Shown here one piece after another: positions 39,501 to 54,500 of a stretch of DNA of 64,000 bases. Numbering within the stretch: position 1 is the first letter of the stretch; the number at the start of each line of letters is the position of its first letter. The position numbers and the translations under genes were made by a program. Source of the stretch: Gymnorhina tibicen (Eukaryota; Chordata; Aves; Passeriformes; Artamidae); the NCBI GenBank assembly GCA_013399875.1, contig VXAZ01001747.1:378646-442645 (forward strand), given 5' to 3'. The notes below the pieces were generated by a model. The model was given only the letters and a program-made list of their open reading frames with translations, was not told the DNA's origin and searched no databases.

Positions 39501-42500
39501 GCCATTTTCAAAATGTTTTCTTAAAAATTGTCATTTATATTCCTATTCAGAGTGCCCAGATGGTTCAGCTCAAATCAAATTAAATATTTTGCTTGAAAAG
39601 AAACAAACAGTGTTTTCCCCAGCCTTTTGGTGAATTTCAAACAAAACTCTCTGTATCATTATTCATCCACCTCCTCCCTTTGCACAGCTGGGGAAAACAA
39701 AGCATTTTAAAAGGGCACATCTTATTACTTGAACCTCACTGACAGAGCTGAAAACTGGATGCCCTCCCATCCTTTTTGGGTGGCCAGTGTCTCTGTTTTC
39801 CTCCTAGGTCTATCAGTCACCCCTGCGTGAACATGTGCCAAAGCTATTTTCCCAATGCAAAGGACACAGTGACTCAGCTTAAAAGGGATAGTGTAAGGCC
39901 TTAAATCACAGTATTTCACTTCATATTTGTTAGGAACAACCATTTAAAAGCTAATTCAGTATCGGGAGCACATGTTTTGCTTGCTCATAAATAGACTCCA
40001 CTAACACATAAGCTAAAATGAGAGGTCATAGAAATGCAGTAGAAGGCAGGACACTCTCTGCAAAAACAAACACAATGGAAAGAAACCACATTTAAATCTA
40101 AGACTTAGCCCTAATTTGCCTTTTCAACACATCAGGGAAGTCAAACATACAAACTGGCTTTTAAAGGGTTGCTAGAGGAACCATGAGAGGCCCATCTGTG
40201 CCTCAACTTGAGACTCTGTTCTGCCCCCTTCTTTTTTGATGTTCCTTGCACCAAGCAAACATAACAATACCAATGTGGGTAATTTCAGGCAAAAAATATG
40301 AGTGTCGTGGAGTCAGAGCACAAGCAGCATCTCATCTGAGAAAACACATAAGGATTTCTTTCCCTGCTCCATGTCCTGCCAAAGAAAGAACAAAGGAATT
40401 CCTGAGAAATCTGGGCTGGATCATCAATCCCTCTCAGAGAGATCCAAAAATATAAGGGCAGAGACTTGGGATCTCGCTGTTAGCAACCAGGTCTCTAGGA
40501 CATAGTACATTTTGAAATGATAATTTGTGCTCTTTATGATTCACAGTGGTACCACCTCATAAAGAGTTCCACTTTTGAACTGGGAAACAGGCAAAGTAAC
40601 TCACCCAAGTAATTACCAAATTATGAATTACCAAAGTAATTTGCAGAGAGACAAAGTAACTCACCCAAGGATGCAAGAGGCTTAAAATACTACTGTAGCT
40701 GAGATGAGCTGCCTGTGCTCCAGCCACCTCCATGACACACTCCTGTATTGCCACCTAATAACTAACTAATAAAAATTCAAAATTGCCAAACACTAGAGGG
40801 GAGATTTTGGAGGAGCGGGTAAGATGGAGTAAAGGTCAAAGCATCTCCACGAGGCACGCTAAGCTCGGTGATATCCACAAGCAACAAGGAAAGATGGCCA
40901 AGAGTGAGAGTCTCTCCTGGAAGCAGCAGGGAGATGAAGACATGGATGTGGGTCTGTGCAGGCACACACACAGCAGGGGCAGGGGGACAGAAAGGCTGCT
41001 CTGCCAAAGCACGCAAGCTTGAACATTGCTCTTCACAGGCCAGTTGAGCCCATGAAGAACCGTTACTGCAACCAGAAGAGTGTTTCGGGTTTCCATCTGC
41101 CAGCCTGGGCACAGGGAGATCATGTTACATGTGGCATCGGGGGAAAGGGAGAGGAAATACGAATCATTCTCAGTCCAGTGAAAGGAGCGAGAGCTATGCA
41201 GCTGCTGCAGTGCAAGTCCTACCAGCACTCGCTATTGTTTTGGGTCAAGAGATCATACCATTTCAGCCTGCTTCCTGACTTCTGCTCCATCCCAGCTGCT
41301 TTCCTCTTGCTTTAGTGCCTGCCTGCAGGAACAGCTAGCTTTCTGGAAAAAATCCAAACACAAGGAGAGGTTACATGTGCCTGAGGAAAGCGACAACACA
41401 CAGCAGGTCACTGCTTAGTCTAGAAGCATTTGAGAAGAGTCAGCACCTACTGACAAAAAATTAGATAAATACACACGTACACACTACGCAGGGGAAGTAT
41501 TTACTCATACAGGACAGCCAGAAGCTCAGGCGTGCTTGGGGTACCTGGAATCTGCATCTCCGGGAAGCTGGCAGCTATTACATCTGAATCAGACACCATC
41601 AGGAACTTGCAGCGACTGAGATCTGACAAGTTATCCTCCTTCCATGAAGGGCTGCTGTAGCACCTGTGCTGGTAGGGACCAAAACAGCCCCTCTCTCCCC
41701 ATCCCACATCCAGCCTGGGGACTCCAGTTCTTTCCTGCTTCCCAAATCACAGTGTCCCATATCAGACAGCCAAGGCAATGCCACTACCACAGGCTGGTCA
41801 ATCTTCTTATGCAAATGAAATCAGGGTAATTGGGACAGTTACAATGAGTCTCTGACAATGTTTGCCTCTGTGCACACCAGTGGTAAATATAGACTGAGCT
41901 GCTTTCTAAGGATGGGGTGAGGGGAGAGCTACAGCCAGGGACAGCAGCTCAGCTTCTCACAGGGATAATGAGGAAGTAAGTGCTGTTTAAACACAAGAAT
42001 GCTCTCAAAAATGTGGACCTGATAGCAAGAAAAGAGGCAGATGCTGCAAATGAAAGTCACTGGCTGTAAGTATCAGAAATACTCAGGGAAGCACAGCCAC
42101 TGTGGAGCTGTCCCCTTGCATTCCAACCCTCATTCCACAGACAGAACACTTTCAGAGTATTCATCCCCCTAAGGATCTCAGCCCACAAGAGTCAGAGCTC
42201 CCACCAGAGCCACAACTGGACATGGCAAAAACACCCCAGCCAGAGCAATTGCTGACAGTCTCCAGGCTGCAAGAGCACAGTGGCTGGTCAGGCTCAGTCA
42301 CTCCTGCACTGACAGCTTTGCTTCAGCCCCATGAATCTCATATATAAGCTCTACTTTTGTTGTAGCTCTCCAGGGCCCATTGCAGCAGCAGTGGAAGAAA
42401 CCTAAACAAAAAGCAATCGCCCCCTGAAATCCTGTCATGCAAACAAGACTCTTCCCACCCATTGCCAAAAGGCCTGAATGGAAAGGGACTGAACACCCCC

Positions 42501-45500
42501 CACCCACCCCTGCCTGGTGGTCTTTTTGTCTCGTGACCTTCCCCACACAAACACAACCCCACAACAATCAGACAGGCAACATAATGCGCCAGCACCGGCT
42601 TTCCCAGCCCTTCAAGGCAAGCTGGGGAGGGAAGGGGGGAGAGCTGGGGAGAGCTGAAAGGAGCTGGGGATGAAGAACAGATAGGATGGGCAAGGAATCA
42701 CCAAGCAGTGTTTTAATTTCTACTTGTACAGTCTCATGAGCCAGGATAAAAATAATTTCAATGAAAGAAACAAAAGAAATGTCATCTCAAATGGCTTAAA
42801 AGGGACATGGGAATACCAGCCAGTATTTTCATACCTAAATAAATAAATCCAACAATGCTTCTAAACACTGTGAACATCTCTTGACATTCCCTTCAAGAAG
42901 CTGACAAAATTGAGCCTTTCAGTGCAAACTCTGCTGGTTTTACTTGGCTATCTTTGAGATTTAAAATCTGAGATGAAGCAGATACAAAGGTTTCCCTCTA
43001 GACTGGGACAAGACTTTTTTGCAACTGCTGCAAAGCTGTTGTAGCTGCAGAAAGCATCAACACAGGGAAATCCTCCCTGGTGTGATAGCTTCAAAGCACA
43101 GAAACTTTTTGCCAGTCTGTCCTGAATATGAAAAAAGAGAGTCATCAGCTATGCTACTGACAGCCAGGAGCAACTGTGCCTCCAGGCCTCAGGTTGCCCT
43201 TGCAAGGTAACAGATACCTTTTGGTTACTGCAGGACACATACCACCTTTGGGAAAGAGCAACAAGGGTTTCCAAGGGCAGACCAGGAGACCAACCAGGTA
43301 AGGGGGAACTCCTAACCTTCTGAAATGCCCTGGGATACTCCCATGCTCCCTGTGCAGACACAGGAAAAAATACAGACTCCACAGGAAAGCAAACCTGATA
43401 AAACAAAATTAAATGTAATCTCTCAGAGCCTGGATTCAGTGAGCTTAGCAGGGCCCTCAGCTGTGCTTCAGGGCACTGGAAATACATACCAAGTACCATT
43501 ACAAGGAAAGGAGGCTGCGCTTTTGCCACAAGCTGAGATCTGTGTCCCATGAAATTCTGGCAGCTGAGGCAGTAGCAGAAAGCAAAGCCACGGGAAAGCA
43601 CTTGTGTGATTTACAGACACATTAACCACCTGGGGAGCATGACACGGTAAGAAATGACATCTCAGCTCCTCCTGCCAGCACCCCCACTATGCTGTTATCG
43701 TTATCACAGCCTTGATTAAAGCCCTGGGACCACACAGTGGAAACCACCTGACCAGGTGTGAAATCACCTCCATGGGATGGTGCAGCTGATGTAAACAGAC
43801 AGAAAGTCTCCTCGAAGGCCATGTGCAGCAGCTGCACACAGGAGGCCTCTCCCAAACCCAGACCAGCCTGATGTACTGGTCAGAGGTCATGGAGCTGCAA
43901 CTGACCCTTGCCCATGTCCAGATATGAACTGGAGTAACTGGAAGAGCAGCAGCACCAAGCTTGCACACAACTGGCAAACTTCCCACAGCAAGTATACTGT
44001 CTCCTGTCAATCCACTGCAGCCTTAATCCTCCATGGAAAGATCCCATCAGCACTGTGCTAAGAGGCAATCTTTCAGGCCAGACGTTAACAATTAATGATA
44101 GCGAAGATGACGGAGGAAGGGACAGATGGAGAAAAGATATAACCAGGCTCTGCTCATCACACTGAGTGACTTGGAGGAGCTGGACAGGAGATATACAGAC
44201 AGGATTTTTAGTTTTGGTTAGCCCTCAGTAAAGTACTACACATCACCATGCTTGGGACAGCTAGAAAGTAAGCCCATGGCCATCACCCTTTTCTCTCAGC
44301 ATTTCTTTGCTAGAAAATCTCACTGCATGGAAAAATGTTCATTGTAGCAAGTAAGGAAGTACCACAGACTGGTTACTTAGCTGAGATTAATTCCTGTCCT
44401 ATTTTATTGCATGAAAAAATTAATTATACTATAGTCTTTATTATGTCAATTAAAATTACACAGCCATTTTAATTGACCAGCATTGCTTGCTCCAATTCTC
44501 AACTCTACAGAGTTTGGAGGCAGCTAAAGTAAAAATTATTTCAGAAACTGCCACCTGGTGTCACCAGAAGGAGAGGGTCCTGATGAGTAGTTTCTCCATT
44601 CAGTCTTCCCTTCCCAGGCCTTGTGGTCCTGGTCTCAGACAAGCTGAAGTGAGAATCCCTCCTACACCAAGGAAAAGGGACATTCTAGATAACTTTGATC
44701 TGTGGTGGGGGCTGATGGGGAAGGTGGGAAATTTCCTGAGGTCATTTTCAGCCCTCATCATTTCACCATTCCTTCTCCCTTGGAGCCCCATGAGCTCTGT
44801 GCAGGGCTGTGAGCTCAGGCAGCCCAATCGACACCAGCCAGAGCTCAGTGACACCAGAGCTCAGTGGCAGAGAGCTGGTGATTACAGTGACCCGACCACA
44901 GTGCAATGCTGCCTTCTGCAGCCCCAAGGGGTGACTGGTACCCAAAGCTGCCAAATACCTTCAGCTGCCACTGAATTCACGGACTTGAGAAAAGACTCAT
45001 GAGAACCTTACTTGGGAGACCAAGCCTCCAGAAGAAAAGCAGCTGAGGTTTGCCTACATACTTGCTGATATCCTTCAAGGAAACACAGCAGGTTTTTTAC
45101 AAGTTGAAAGATGTGTTTATACTAACCCAGAGCAGGCTGCAGATCCCTGCTATCACAACTAGCCAGCTTCAGAGCCAAGACATCATAACCAGGCACCCCT
45201 GCTTGCCTCTGGGGGAGTTTTTCTCAAATGCCACAATGAGAGAAAGAAATGTCATGGAGGTGCCACCCACGCACTCTCAGCCACTCCACACTGGTACTTC
45301 ACCCTGGTTCTATTCCTGCTGCCCACACAGCAAATCTGGCTCTTTCAATCGCCTTCTCAGAAACACAGCAAACCACGGTCATTTCCTCAGGCTGCAAAAC
45401 TGAGACACTGTTCAGGGTAACCCTGGCACACATCCCTTGAGAACAGACCAGGCAGAGGTGGATGTAGACGGCACATTATGACACCAGTGATAGACCTTCC

Positions 45501-48500
45501 ACAGCCAAACTCTGCTGTGCTGAAATCACCAGTATCTGGAGGGGCAGTGGCCAAGGACGACACAAGTAAAAGATTTTTTGCCTGACATGAAAGATGCTAG
45601 ATGGTACAAAGGCTTGGATCCAGCACTTCACCTTAGAAAATATTAAAATAAATCATAAAAGCCTCAGGGGAAGAGATCATTTGAGCCTGGATATTCCTTT
45701 CACCTTGGCAAGATTTTATGGTGCGTATCACAATATTCTCCCTGCATATTTGCTATTGCCCCTTCAGCCCAGGCTTGTGGAAGTGATGAAAAGCTGAAGT
45801 ATTAGTCTCACAGTACTAAAGGGAAAAACAAGAAGCACCAATGTTTTCAGAGTGTAGCCTTGCAATATCTGAGGGATCATCACAACCTCATGTGCTTGTA
45901 AAATGCAATTTATCACACAAATACTCTGCCATGGAAGGAGCACACAGCTTCCTTTCACGAAACCCTCAGCAAAAGAAATTGAATATTTCAATGTCTGCAT
46001 GCTAAAAGAAACACTGTAAAATTAAAGTCAATGGAAGTCCTTACCCTTCTGAAACCAGCAATGAAATTAGCATGGGGCCCGAAGGAAGCAAGCGAGGCCC
46101 TTTTGGAGGGGCCAGGATTTCATTTTGTGTTTAAAACCCCACAGTGGCAGATCTGTACTTATTTTAATGACCCACCAAATCTTTTTAGCCCTCTGTATCC
46201 TTCAATGAAAGCCTAATAATGAAAAATTATCTACTAAAACTTGGCTTTTCCTGAAAAATAATATCTGAGCAGATCTTCAAAAACAGCTATTTCTATGGAC
46301 ACCATGAAGTTGACTGCAGTGTTTTGTTTTCAGATATCATTGCATTTCCCATTTTTACAGCTTCCTTAGAATAATATTTGATACAGAAAAAGTTGAAGTG
46401 ATGCTCACAGACAACAGAACAGCCAACCCTCAGAAACCACAGGGCCTCTCCATTTGTATTGTTTTTTGTAACAAATACAGCCTGACCCACAGAATTCCAA
46501 GTAAGAGATCCTCAGGAGACTTAAAAATTCAAGCAAACCATTACCATGCAACATTAAATGCATTCATTTTTATGAGCATCAAATTCCACCTATTAACAGA
46601 TCAGTCATCCTCTGCAGCTACCAATTTACATCTGCAGCCTGTGAGCTGCCAAGGGGCCAGTGGACACAAAATACACGAATACATTAAATCTGAAAAAAGA
46701 AACTAATGTCCATTATAACTCAACTTAATGATCATGTTTTCTTTAGGAGCAGCAGCAGAGCCTGTGCCTGACAACCACGCACCCTGCAAAAGCACCCCAG
46801 GTGCCAAGAAGCACTGAACCCTCTGCTTTGAGACTGTAACTGTGCTGCACGCAGTGTCCACAAATTAATTACATTCAAGCCGTGTACAAAGAGGGAATTC
46901 CTTGGAGCTACCTTCTTATCAAGTCACTAAACCGCTTACTGTTGTATATGGACTAAATTCAAAGGCCTGAGCCTCACTGTGGAAGATCGTTTATCTGAAT
47001 ATACATTAAAACCCTGGAACACTTTGTCAGGCTTTTGCCAAGCCAGGTAGTATTACCAGCTTTAATGTAACAGCACTTTTGATCTTGCAACAGCCAGAGT
47101 GGTACTGGTACACCTATTATTCCTTCTGGAACAGAACCGTGGCCTCATATCACACCTATATTTCACTCTTTGTGCACAGCTGTCTAAAAACAGATGCAAG
47201 AGAGAGCTTCTCCGCAGCCTGTACCCCCTCCATCACTTCTCCAGTGCCCAATCCAGCACCAATTAGAGCTATGGCAAAGAAAAAAGGCTCTATTTTAAGC
47301 TTATTGAAAAAGAAACAGGGTGCTGCAGGCAGAAGGATGGACATGGGGGAAAGACGACTGTAAACTGGTTTGCCTTTTTTTCAATTGGGCACCACACAGG
47401 TAGACAACACCTTGATGAATTAGGGGCAATCCCACAATCAAATGGATTAAATTCCTTTTTTAGGTCTGTAGCAGACAGTTCCCCATTGCAACTGAATATG
47501 ATCACTGATCTCCTTATTTCATTTTCCCACCTATGAAACTGAATGAACTGGTACTGGAGAACAAGCTTTGAAGTCCTGGAAGAGGAAGGGCTATTGCAGT
47601 GCTGAACAAGGCCAATTCCCTACAACCCACAGCCACTGTGGTGACACATGCAAAAACCCTGAGGTGCAGGAGAATCAGACTCTGAAGGAAACTAAAAAGC
47701 TAGACAAAAGATGAAAGAAACTGAAGACGGAAAGTTAATACTGCTTTGAACATTTACTGAACAGAAATCCTTCCCAAAAGTGACAGAACTGCAGTTACCA
47801 ATCAGGGACTCTGGGTTCAGGCTGTTAGGCAAAGCCCACACCTCCCAAGAGATCTGACTGCAGGGCTTACTCAAAGCCATCTCACAGCCATCAGCTACAG
47901 CAGTATCTCAGAAAGGAAGGGGAGGAGCTGTTAGTTGAGCAGTGGCGAAGAAGCAAACACTGCTTGTTTTTTCACACGTCTTGCTACTCGAACTTGTTGC
48001 TTCCATCAGATGTCACAGTGATAAGTACCTGTTTAAGAAAAAATCAGGAACAAGAGCAAAACCACCCCCGTGCAGCTAATCCAATTAAGACACAGGATAA
48101 AGTTGTAGAGGTTAATCAGATCTGAGCCTCTGGGTCTCTCTCTGCTGCTGTTTAGTGACATATCTGGTGAGCAACACCAGGAGGAGGAAGGCCAGGCAGA
48201 AACACCAATGACACGGCCAGCCCCGGGAGACAAGTGCTGCTCCTCCCTTTTCTGCTCCATCAGGGAGAAAAGAGAGGAGCACATTGCAGGGCAGGCCCGT
48301 GGGAGAGCTGCTGGGCTCAGAGCTTGGCTGTCCCCTTAAGCCTTATCAGGTGCCAGGACGCTGTGACCGATGGGCTACATTAGGCACCCCTTACAGCAAA
48401 GACCAGGGCTGTGCCTACCAGGTGCTGCCAGGTGGAAACCAGGGTGGCAATTTACTCAGCAAGGAAAAGTTCTGCCCATACAACTGCAGGGAGCTCCTCT

Positions 48501-51500
48501 TACCTTGTGTTTCATTAGCTGTAACTCTGTGTGTAAAAAGGCTGCAGCAGGGCAGGTGAGGGTTGTCCCAGTTCGAGGGGCACCAGCACAGACACCACCT
48601 GAACTGTCACAAACAGCCCCTTCAGCACTGGGAGCCAGAAAAAAGCTGAGCTGGGGTTTGCACTGAAGCAGCTCCACCAGTGTTGGTTCAGTGCTGACAC
48701 GGGAATATTGCTCCTGTGGCATCCAAGGTATCCTGCCTACTGCCTGCCCTGAAGTCCTGACCTAAAGCTACCTTACAAAACTGGGCACTCTGGTTTCCCC
48801 AGCTCCAGCTTTTCTGTACAGTCAAATCTGCTCTGCTCTCTCCCTCTTCCTCCCTGTAGGGCAAAAAGAAGCCAGTGGCCTCAGTCCTTATTGCTGAGAC
48901 CAGCATCTGCACCTTGGTGGTAACAGCGTGCTATCCCATCACCACACCCTTGGCTGCAGGACACTCAGCATGGAAGAACGGACCTGCTCTGGAGAGTGAC
49001 CTCCCCTTTGGCTCATTGGACTGGACTCAGGCACAGAAGAGCAGATTCAGTGGGGAAAGGAAGAAATTTTTTCTATATCCATTTCTTCTGGGCAGGGACA
49101 GCACTTGGACCAGAAATTAATCTTCTCTCCTGGACAATACATGCCAGCCTTTCAGGAGGACAGATGGAGCAGGCACTCCAGTGGGATGACAGAACTGTAG
49201 TGACAGCAAGAAGATGATGGAAGGTTTGTAAGCACCATTCTGACAGTGATGCCAATCTCTCTGGTTGCCAGAGTATTGTGTCAGGCAAATGATTCCTAAT
49301 CCAGTGACCATCATCTTCCCCCTGGAAGGGAACTAGGTCTCTCGATACCACTCTACCACACAAGACTTTGCTTGTCTCCTCTGATAAACTGTTCCTCTTT
49401 CTTGGTAAATTATTTAATACGAGGATAGTGACTGCCACTGTTTTTCAGTTTCTCAAAGGAACTAAGATCTGTAACCCCCAAAGTCAGAACTTCTGCCCTT
49501 CCTGAAGGAAGCTTTATCCTTCCTTTATAGACATGAAGCTTTATAGCAATAATCCATGAAACTTGTCAGGAGAAAAACTAGATTTTCATACTCTGGACTC
49601 GAAACACAGAACATTTTAGATTAAAAATAGCTCCCTTTTTCACTGTCTGCCAGATCTGGGAGCGAGGTGAAAATCCACAGGGACTTGATTCGATGTGTGA
49701 AAAACAGAATTCTATAGCAGCGAATATGCACACACATTTATTTTAGGTTAATAATAGCTCTGCAATAATACTTAGCTTTGTGGAGAAAACTAAAGCTGGG
49801 ATAGACCCATGCTGGCTGGTGCTCTGGTAGTGAGTACCATGACAACTCAAGCACATCCATCAGAAAGAGAATAAATAATTTTTTAAAATCTCGTCACATC
49901 AGAGTTTTCCTGCTTTTAAGATGATTTCTCTTTCAATTTAGAAATACCTGCTCCTGTATCAGCAATCATGACAAGTATCTTGGCTAAACTGATAGATCCT
50001 AGGAAAGGACAACAGGAATCAGCAGCTTTGACTCTTAACAACACAGTTAAACATCCAGTATTAGGGGCTACTGAGTAATGCAGAAGTGATGGGACTGAAG
50101 GAGGACTACCTTAGTAATTTGATTAAGGGAGAAGAACAGCCAGTCATTCCTTCCCTCCGAATCGGTGTCGGATGACAGAGGCTGGATCATCTATACAATG
50201 TTGATAAGTGCCTTGCCACTGGCGAGGAACACAATACCAGGGCACTCAGAAACATCTCTGCTCTGATGTCAACATCACAGCTGGCACACACAGAGCATCC
50301 CCACCACAGGAGACAGGTCCTGAGCAGGGCTGACTCTGCCTGCTAACATTAGAAAAACACCTTGGTGTTCCCACTGGGAAAGAGTGCATTCAGCTACATC
50401 TGATGAGCAGAGAATGACCTCAGAAAGACTACAACACTCACACTGCAGAGAGCATCTTTCCTTGAATGAACTACCGCAGCTCAGCGTAATTCAGGCTGGT
50501 TTAGACTACAAGAAACCATCCAATGCAGCTTTGTGTCAAACCTCCACCCACACATCAGCTACATAATTAATAAGGATGAAAGAGAGCATTATCCCAAGCT
50601 GGTATTCAGAGCCTCAGTGATCGGTAAAGCTTCTTATACTCTGTTCAGCTTTGGAAGTCAGCAAAAGGAACATACTTCACACATTCCACTGCATGCTTGG
50701 TCATTAAACACAGGCTTATAAACCCATAAAGTCACTGTTGCTTGCAAGTGTGGAGCAATTTTTTTGCATGATCTTGTTTGTTTTGCAGTAGGCACAAAAG
50801 TTAATTAGTTTTCGCAGTTTTATTACTCCACATGGTCAAATAACAGCCTGGAGCTTCCAGTCAGCTGGAACTGCATAAGGCCCAGAAAATTCTTACTGTG
50901 CTTTTCAGGACTGTTCACTAGGGTCATAAATCAGCAGCTGGCAAATGACTTTCTGGCTCTTCTTGGCCACCAGTACCAACACTAGAAGATCCCATAAATC
51001 AGTGCAGCAATGGCAGCTCTCAGCTCATGGAGCATAGAGGGAATAAAGATGGAAAACACTGTTTCAGATTAAAACAATGCTTTGGGAGGAATTTTGGCTA
51101 TCACTACCCTGGGACAAGCCATCCAGAGCACTGGTCTTGTTGAAGGGGACTTTGGTTCATTAAGCCCTAGAGGAGACAACACCAGAATATTTAACATGTC
51201 AAAAGCAAATCCTGCAGACAACACATACGCACAAGACCTGCTCAAACAGTTCCCAGGGCTGGCAAGTCCAAGTGTGATAAAGCAAACTTACAAATTAATA
51301 AAAATTCTTCAGATACTTTATTTAGGTTGGAAGGAAGTTATTTCCCCAGCCATGGTCTCCAGGCACAGCTCAGAGACCAAGGACAGCAGCAGCAGGACCA
51401 TCTCCCATGCTCTCCCCCAAAATGGCTGCCTAAATGCACAAATCCATGCAAAAATAAACATTTCCCCAACACCCAAATATTATTGTCAGAGGACACATGA

Positions 51501-54500
51501 AGGAAAAATGTTTGTGCCTTCCCTGTTGACGGGGAGGAGAACAACCCAGAGATAGAAATCCAGTGATAGCAGGACTGTGTGCAAAAGCAACTCCTCTATC
51601 AGCAACCAAGAGGGAGTAGCTGAGGGAAGAGGCAGCAGTTCAAACGGAAGAAGGAACCACAATAAACACTTTCATTTTCCTCCCTAGTGCAAATGACAAG
51701 GCTAAAAACAAACATCATTCCATGGAGGCCACTGCCGGCAATGAGAAAAGATGCTCAAGTCCCAGTTCCCATTATTTCTCAGTGTAAGGGTAAATGTGAG
51801 AGGAGTGACAGGAAGACAAGCATCTGGCTCTGTCTTAGAGCCAAGGGAAAGAACTAAAAACCCACTTTAAATTCCTTAGGGCACACCGCATTCTGATCCC
51901 AGCCCCAGCAAAACATACAGTTTATGTCAGACACATAAATAATCCAGGACAATTGGCACACTTGTTTTCAAGTGCTTTGCTAAACCAAGTCAGAGCATTC
52001 AGGATCAGATCCTCCAATAGTTTTTGTGACACTTCCAGTTTTTCACCTTCTATAAGATTGATCCTTTCTCTGCCAAGAGACAAACAAGGCTACATCTCAC
52101 TGGCTGCAGGCTGTCATCAACAAACACTTCCATTACCATTGTACATCACAAACAAGTATGCTACACAAACCAGGGACTCCATCATCACTGGTACCTATTC
52201 GTGAATGATCACTGAGGCAGAGATGTTTCCTCAAGGAACGCTGCCCTTAAGAAGTGCATCAGACCAGAGGTTTGATGATAGTCACAAACAGTTCTGCCTC
52301 CAGCTGTCTCATTCATCTTTTCCTCATGCAACTCAGGAGACTCCAGAGTATTTGCTACTTACATATTTGCTACTTACAAAGTATGTCAAGTATCAAAGAA
52401 AATGAAGAACAATTCCTAGGGGTAAGATTGATCTTCCTTGTTTAACATCAGTTTCATACATTGTTACTCTTCTCACCAACAACACAGGGTCACTGCAGAT
52501 AGCTGTTCCTAAGCAACAGGAATGGACACTAAAAACACAAATTCTCTGCGTCTTGCGAGTGTGGGGTTTTACTTTTAAAGTTGAAAGAATTCAAGGTCCA
52601 ATGGAGACTCAGAGGGATCACAAACATTCAGGACTTTCACTACACTTTTCACCAAGACACAGTCTCTAGTGAACAGAATATTTCCTGTGTCACCCTGAGC
52701 AGCCAAATCAGGGTTGATGCCACCACTCAAGAGACTGGGAGAGGGAAAGAAGTGACTGTTCCAAGTGCTACATCAACTGAACCCCATCAACTTTGTCTCA
52801 TGGTGAGTTGGTATCAAATTGATTTCAGACCAACACATAGTACAACACCTAGTGAGGAGGCAGAAGGAGATCACAGCTTCCTTGGCTGCTGTCAAACTCA
52901 AACACTCCCACTGCTGAATTTAATTTTCAAATGTGCCCCAGTACTTTTGCACTGACTGCAAATACCAGAAAGCAATGGGAACATCATACTTCCTACTGCA
53001 GAGGAGAAACATTTGTTTTCCAGGTCTAATAGAGAGTAACTTTGAAAGTCCTGTAAATGCTACAGGCATAAGTGATGATGGTGTAGAAAAGCACCTCCAA
53101 ACTGTTTCCACTAGCTAAGCAGCTGGCTTGTTCCTCTGGAGACGAGATGATCTCTTCCCCTTCTCTGTCATGACAGCACACAGCCACAGAGCACAATGCA
53201 CCAGCTGATTTGCAAAACAGCATCAATCCACTCTGTGTTTATGGCTTTTTCTCCCCTTTCTTTCTAAACATGCAGGCTTAAATGTTTTTATTGCTTCAGT
53301 GATTTTCTATGTGCAAGACAGGATTTGAGAACAATGCATTAGCAAGGATCTATGTGCCTAAATCCCATCCCGCACATTCAGCTGAAACAGCAGAGCAGAG
53401 ATTCCAAAGCCCCCCACTGCAGCTGGGATCGGGAAGCAGGAGAGACACACAGCTCTGGACACAGCTCAACATCCCTCTTGGACACTGCACTCCAACATGC
53501 AGGTTTCTAGGCTCAGACGTGGAAGGTACACAAATGTGTAATGAGTAGGAAGCCTCCTGAGGCTTTTTACAAATCTAGAGACATCAAGCTGCCAGTAACT
53601 CATGAGCTGTGTAAGACTGACTCAGCCTCCATGTGGTTTTTTGGTGTTTGTTATGACTCCTTGAAACATTTCAGGAGATGCCTGCTTTTACTGGCACAAG
53701 CTTAAGAGTGCTGTGTTTGCTGTGCTGCCAATATCTGGTTCATATTGATGCCTTCTACTCCCAACTTTTTGCACTAGTCAAAGTCAACAGTCTGTGCACA
53801 GGCCGGTGGGATTGGAGAGAGGAGTGTCCAAATAGCCAGGGAAAGGAGAAATGGGGTAGCTGATCACAAACCTTTCACGCTGCAGGGAAGGTGTAAATAC
53901 AGTCTCAGAGATACGCATTCAGCTCAAGGGCTGGCCGGTGCTTGGTGTACAGAGGTATTAGAAGATTAAGGAGGAACTTGGGGCATTTTTACTGTTCATC
54001 TTGCAAGACGTCTTGTGGGAAGATCATTAATGACCTCCATGTGGCTTTTTCATGCTGAGCCATCACTCCAGAGTATCATGGCTAACAGCCAAATCTGAGC
54101 ATAAGCCTTGAAGTGCTGGGAGATTGCCATCCACTGGGGTCCACTGCAACTACACTGGGGATGGACACAGGCTAATCCAGGCATGGTAAAAGACATTATC
54201 CTGCAGAGGGAATAGTCTCTTGGATATATATTTGCTGCTCAATGCCTCAGTTTCCCTCCTTGACTGAGGGAAGGATAAATTCCCCTCCCCTTTCCCAGGC
54301 TGTGTTCAAAAAAGACTCTGTCTGAAGGCAGTGAGGAATTGATAATCCAGAGGGCATCAGCAAACCAATCTCCAGCAGAAACAACTCCTACCAGCCCCTT
54401 CTTCCCTTCAAGTCTGTCCACAGGGCAATGAATTTGAAGGGACTCTTCTTTTTTTCCCAACCCCATAACCCAAAGTGGAGGAGTCAAAGGGTTAATGCTG

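Noticed and set aside
51082..51555. 157-codon plus-strand open frame in intron 2
   Set aside because: No recognised family, no splice or promoter context, and length within the chance range here.
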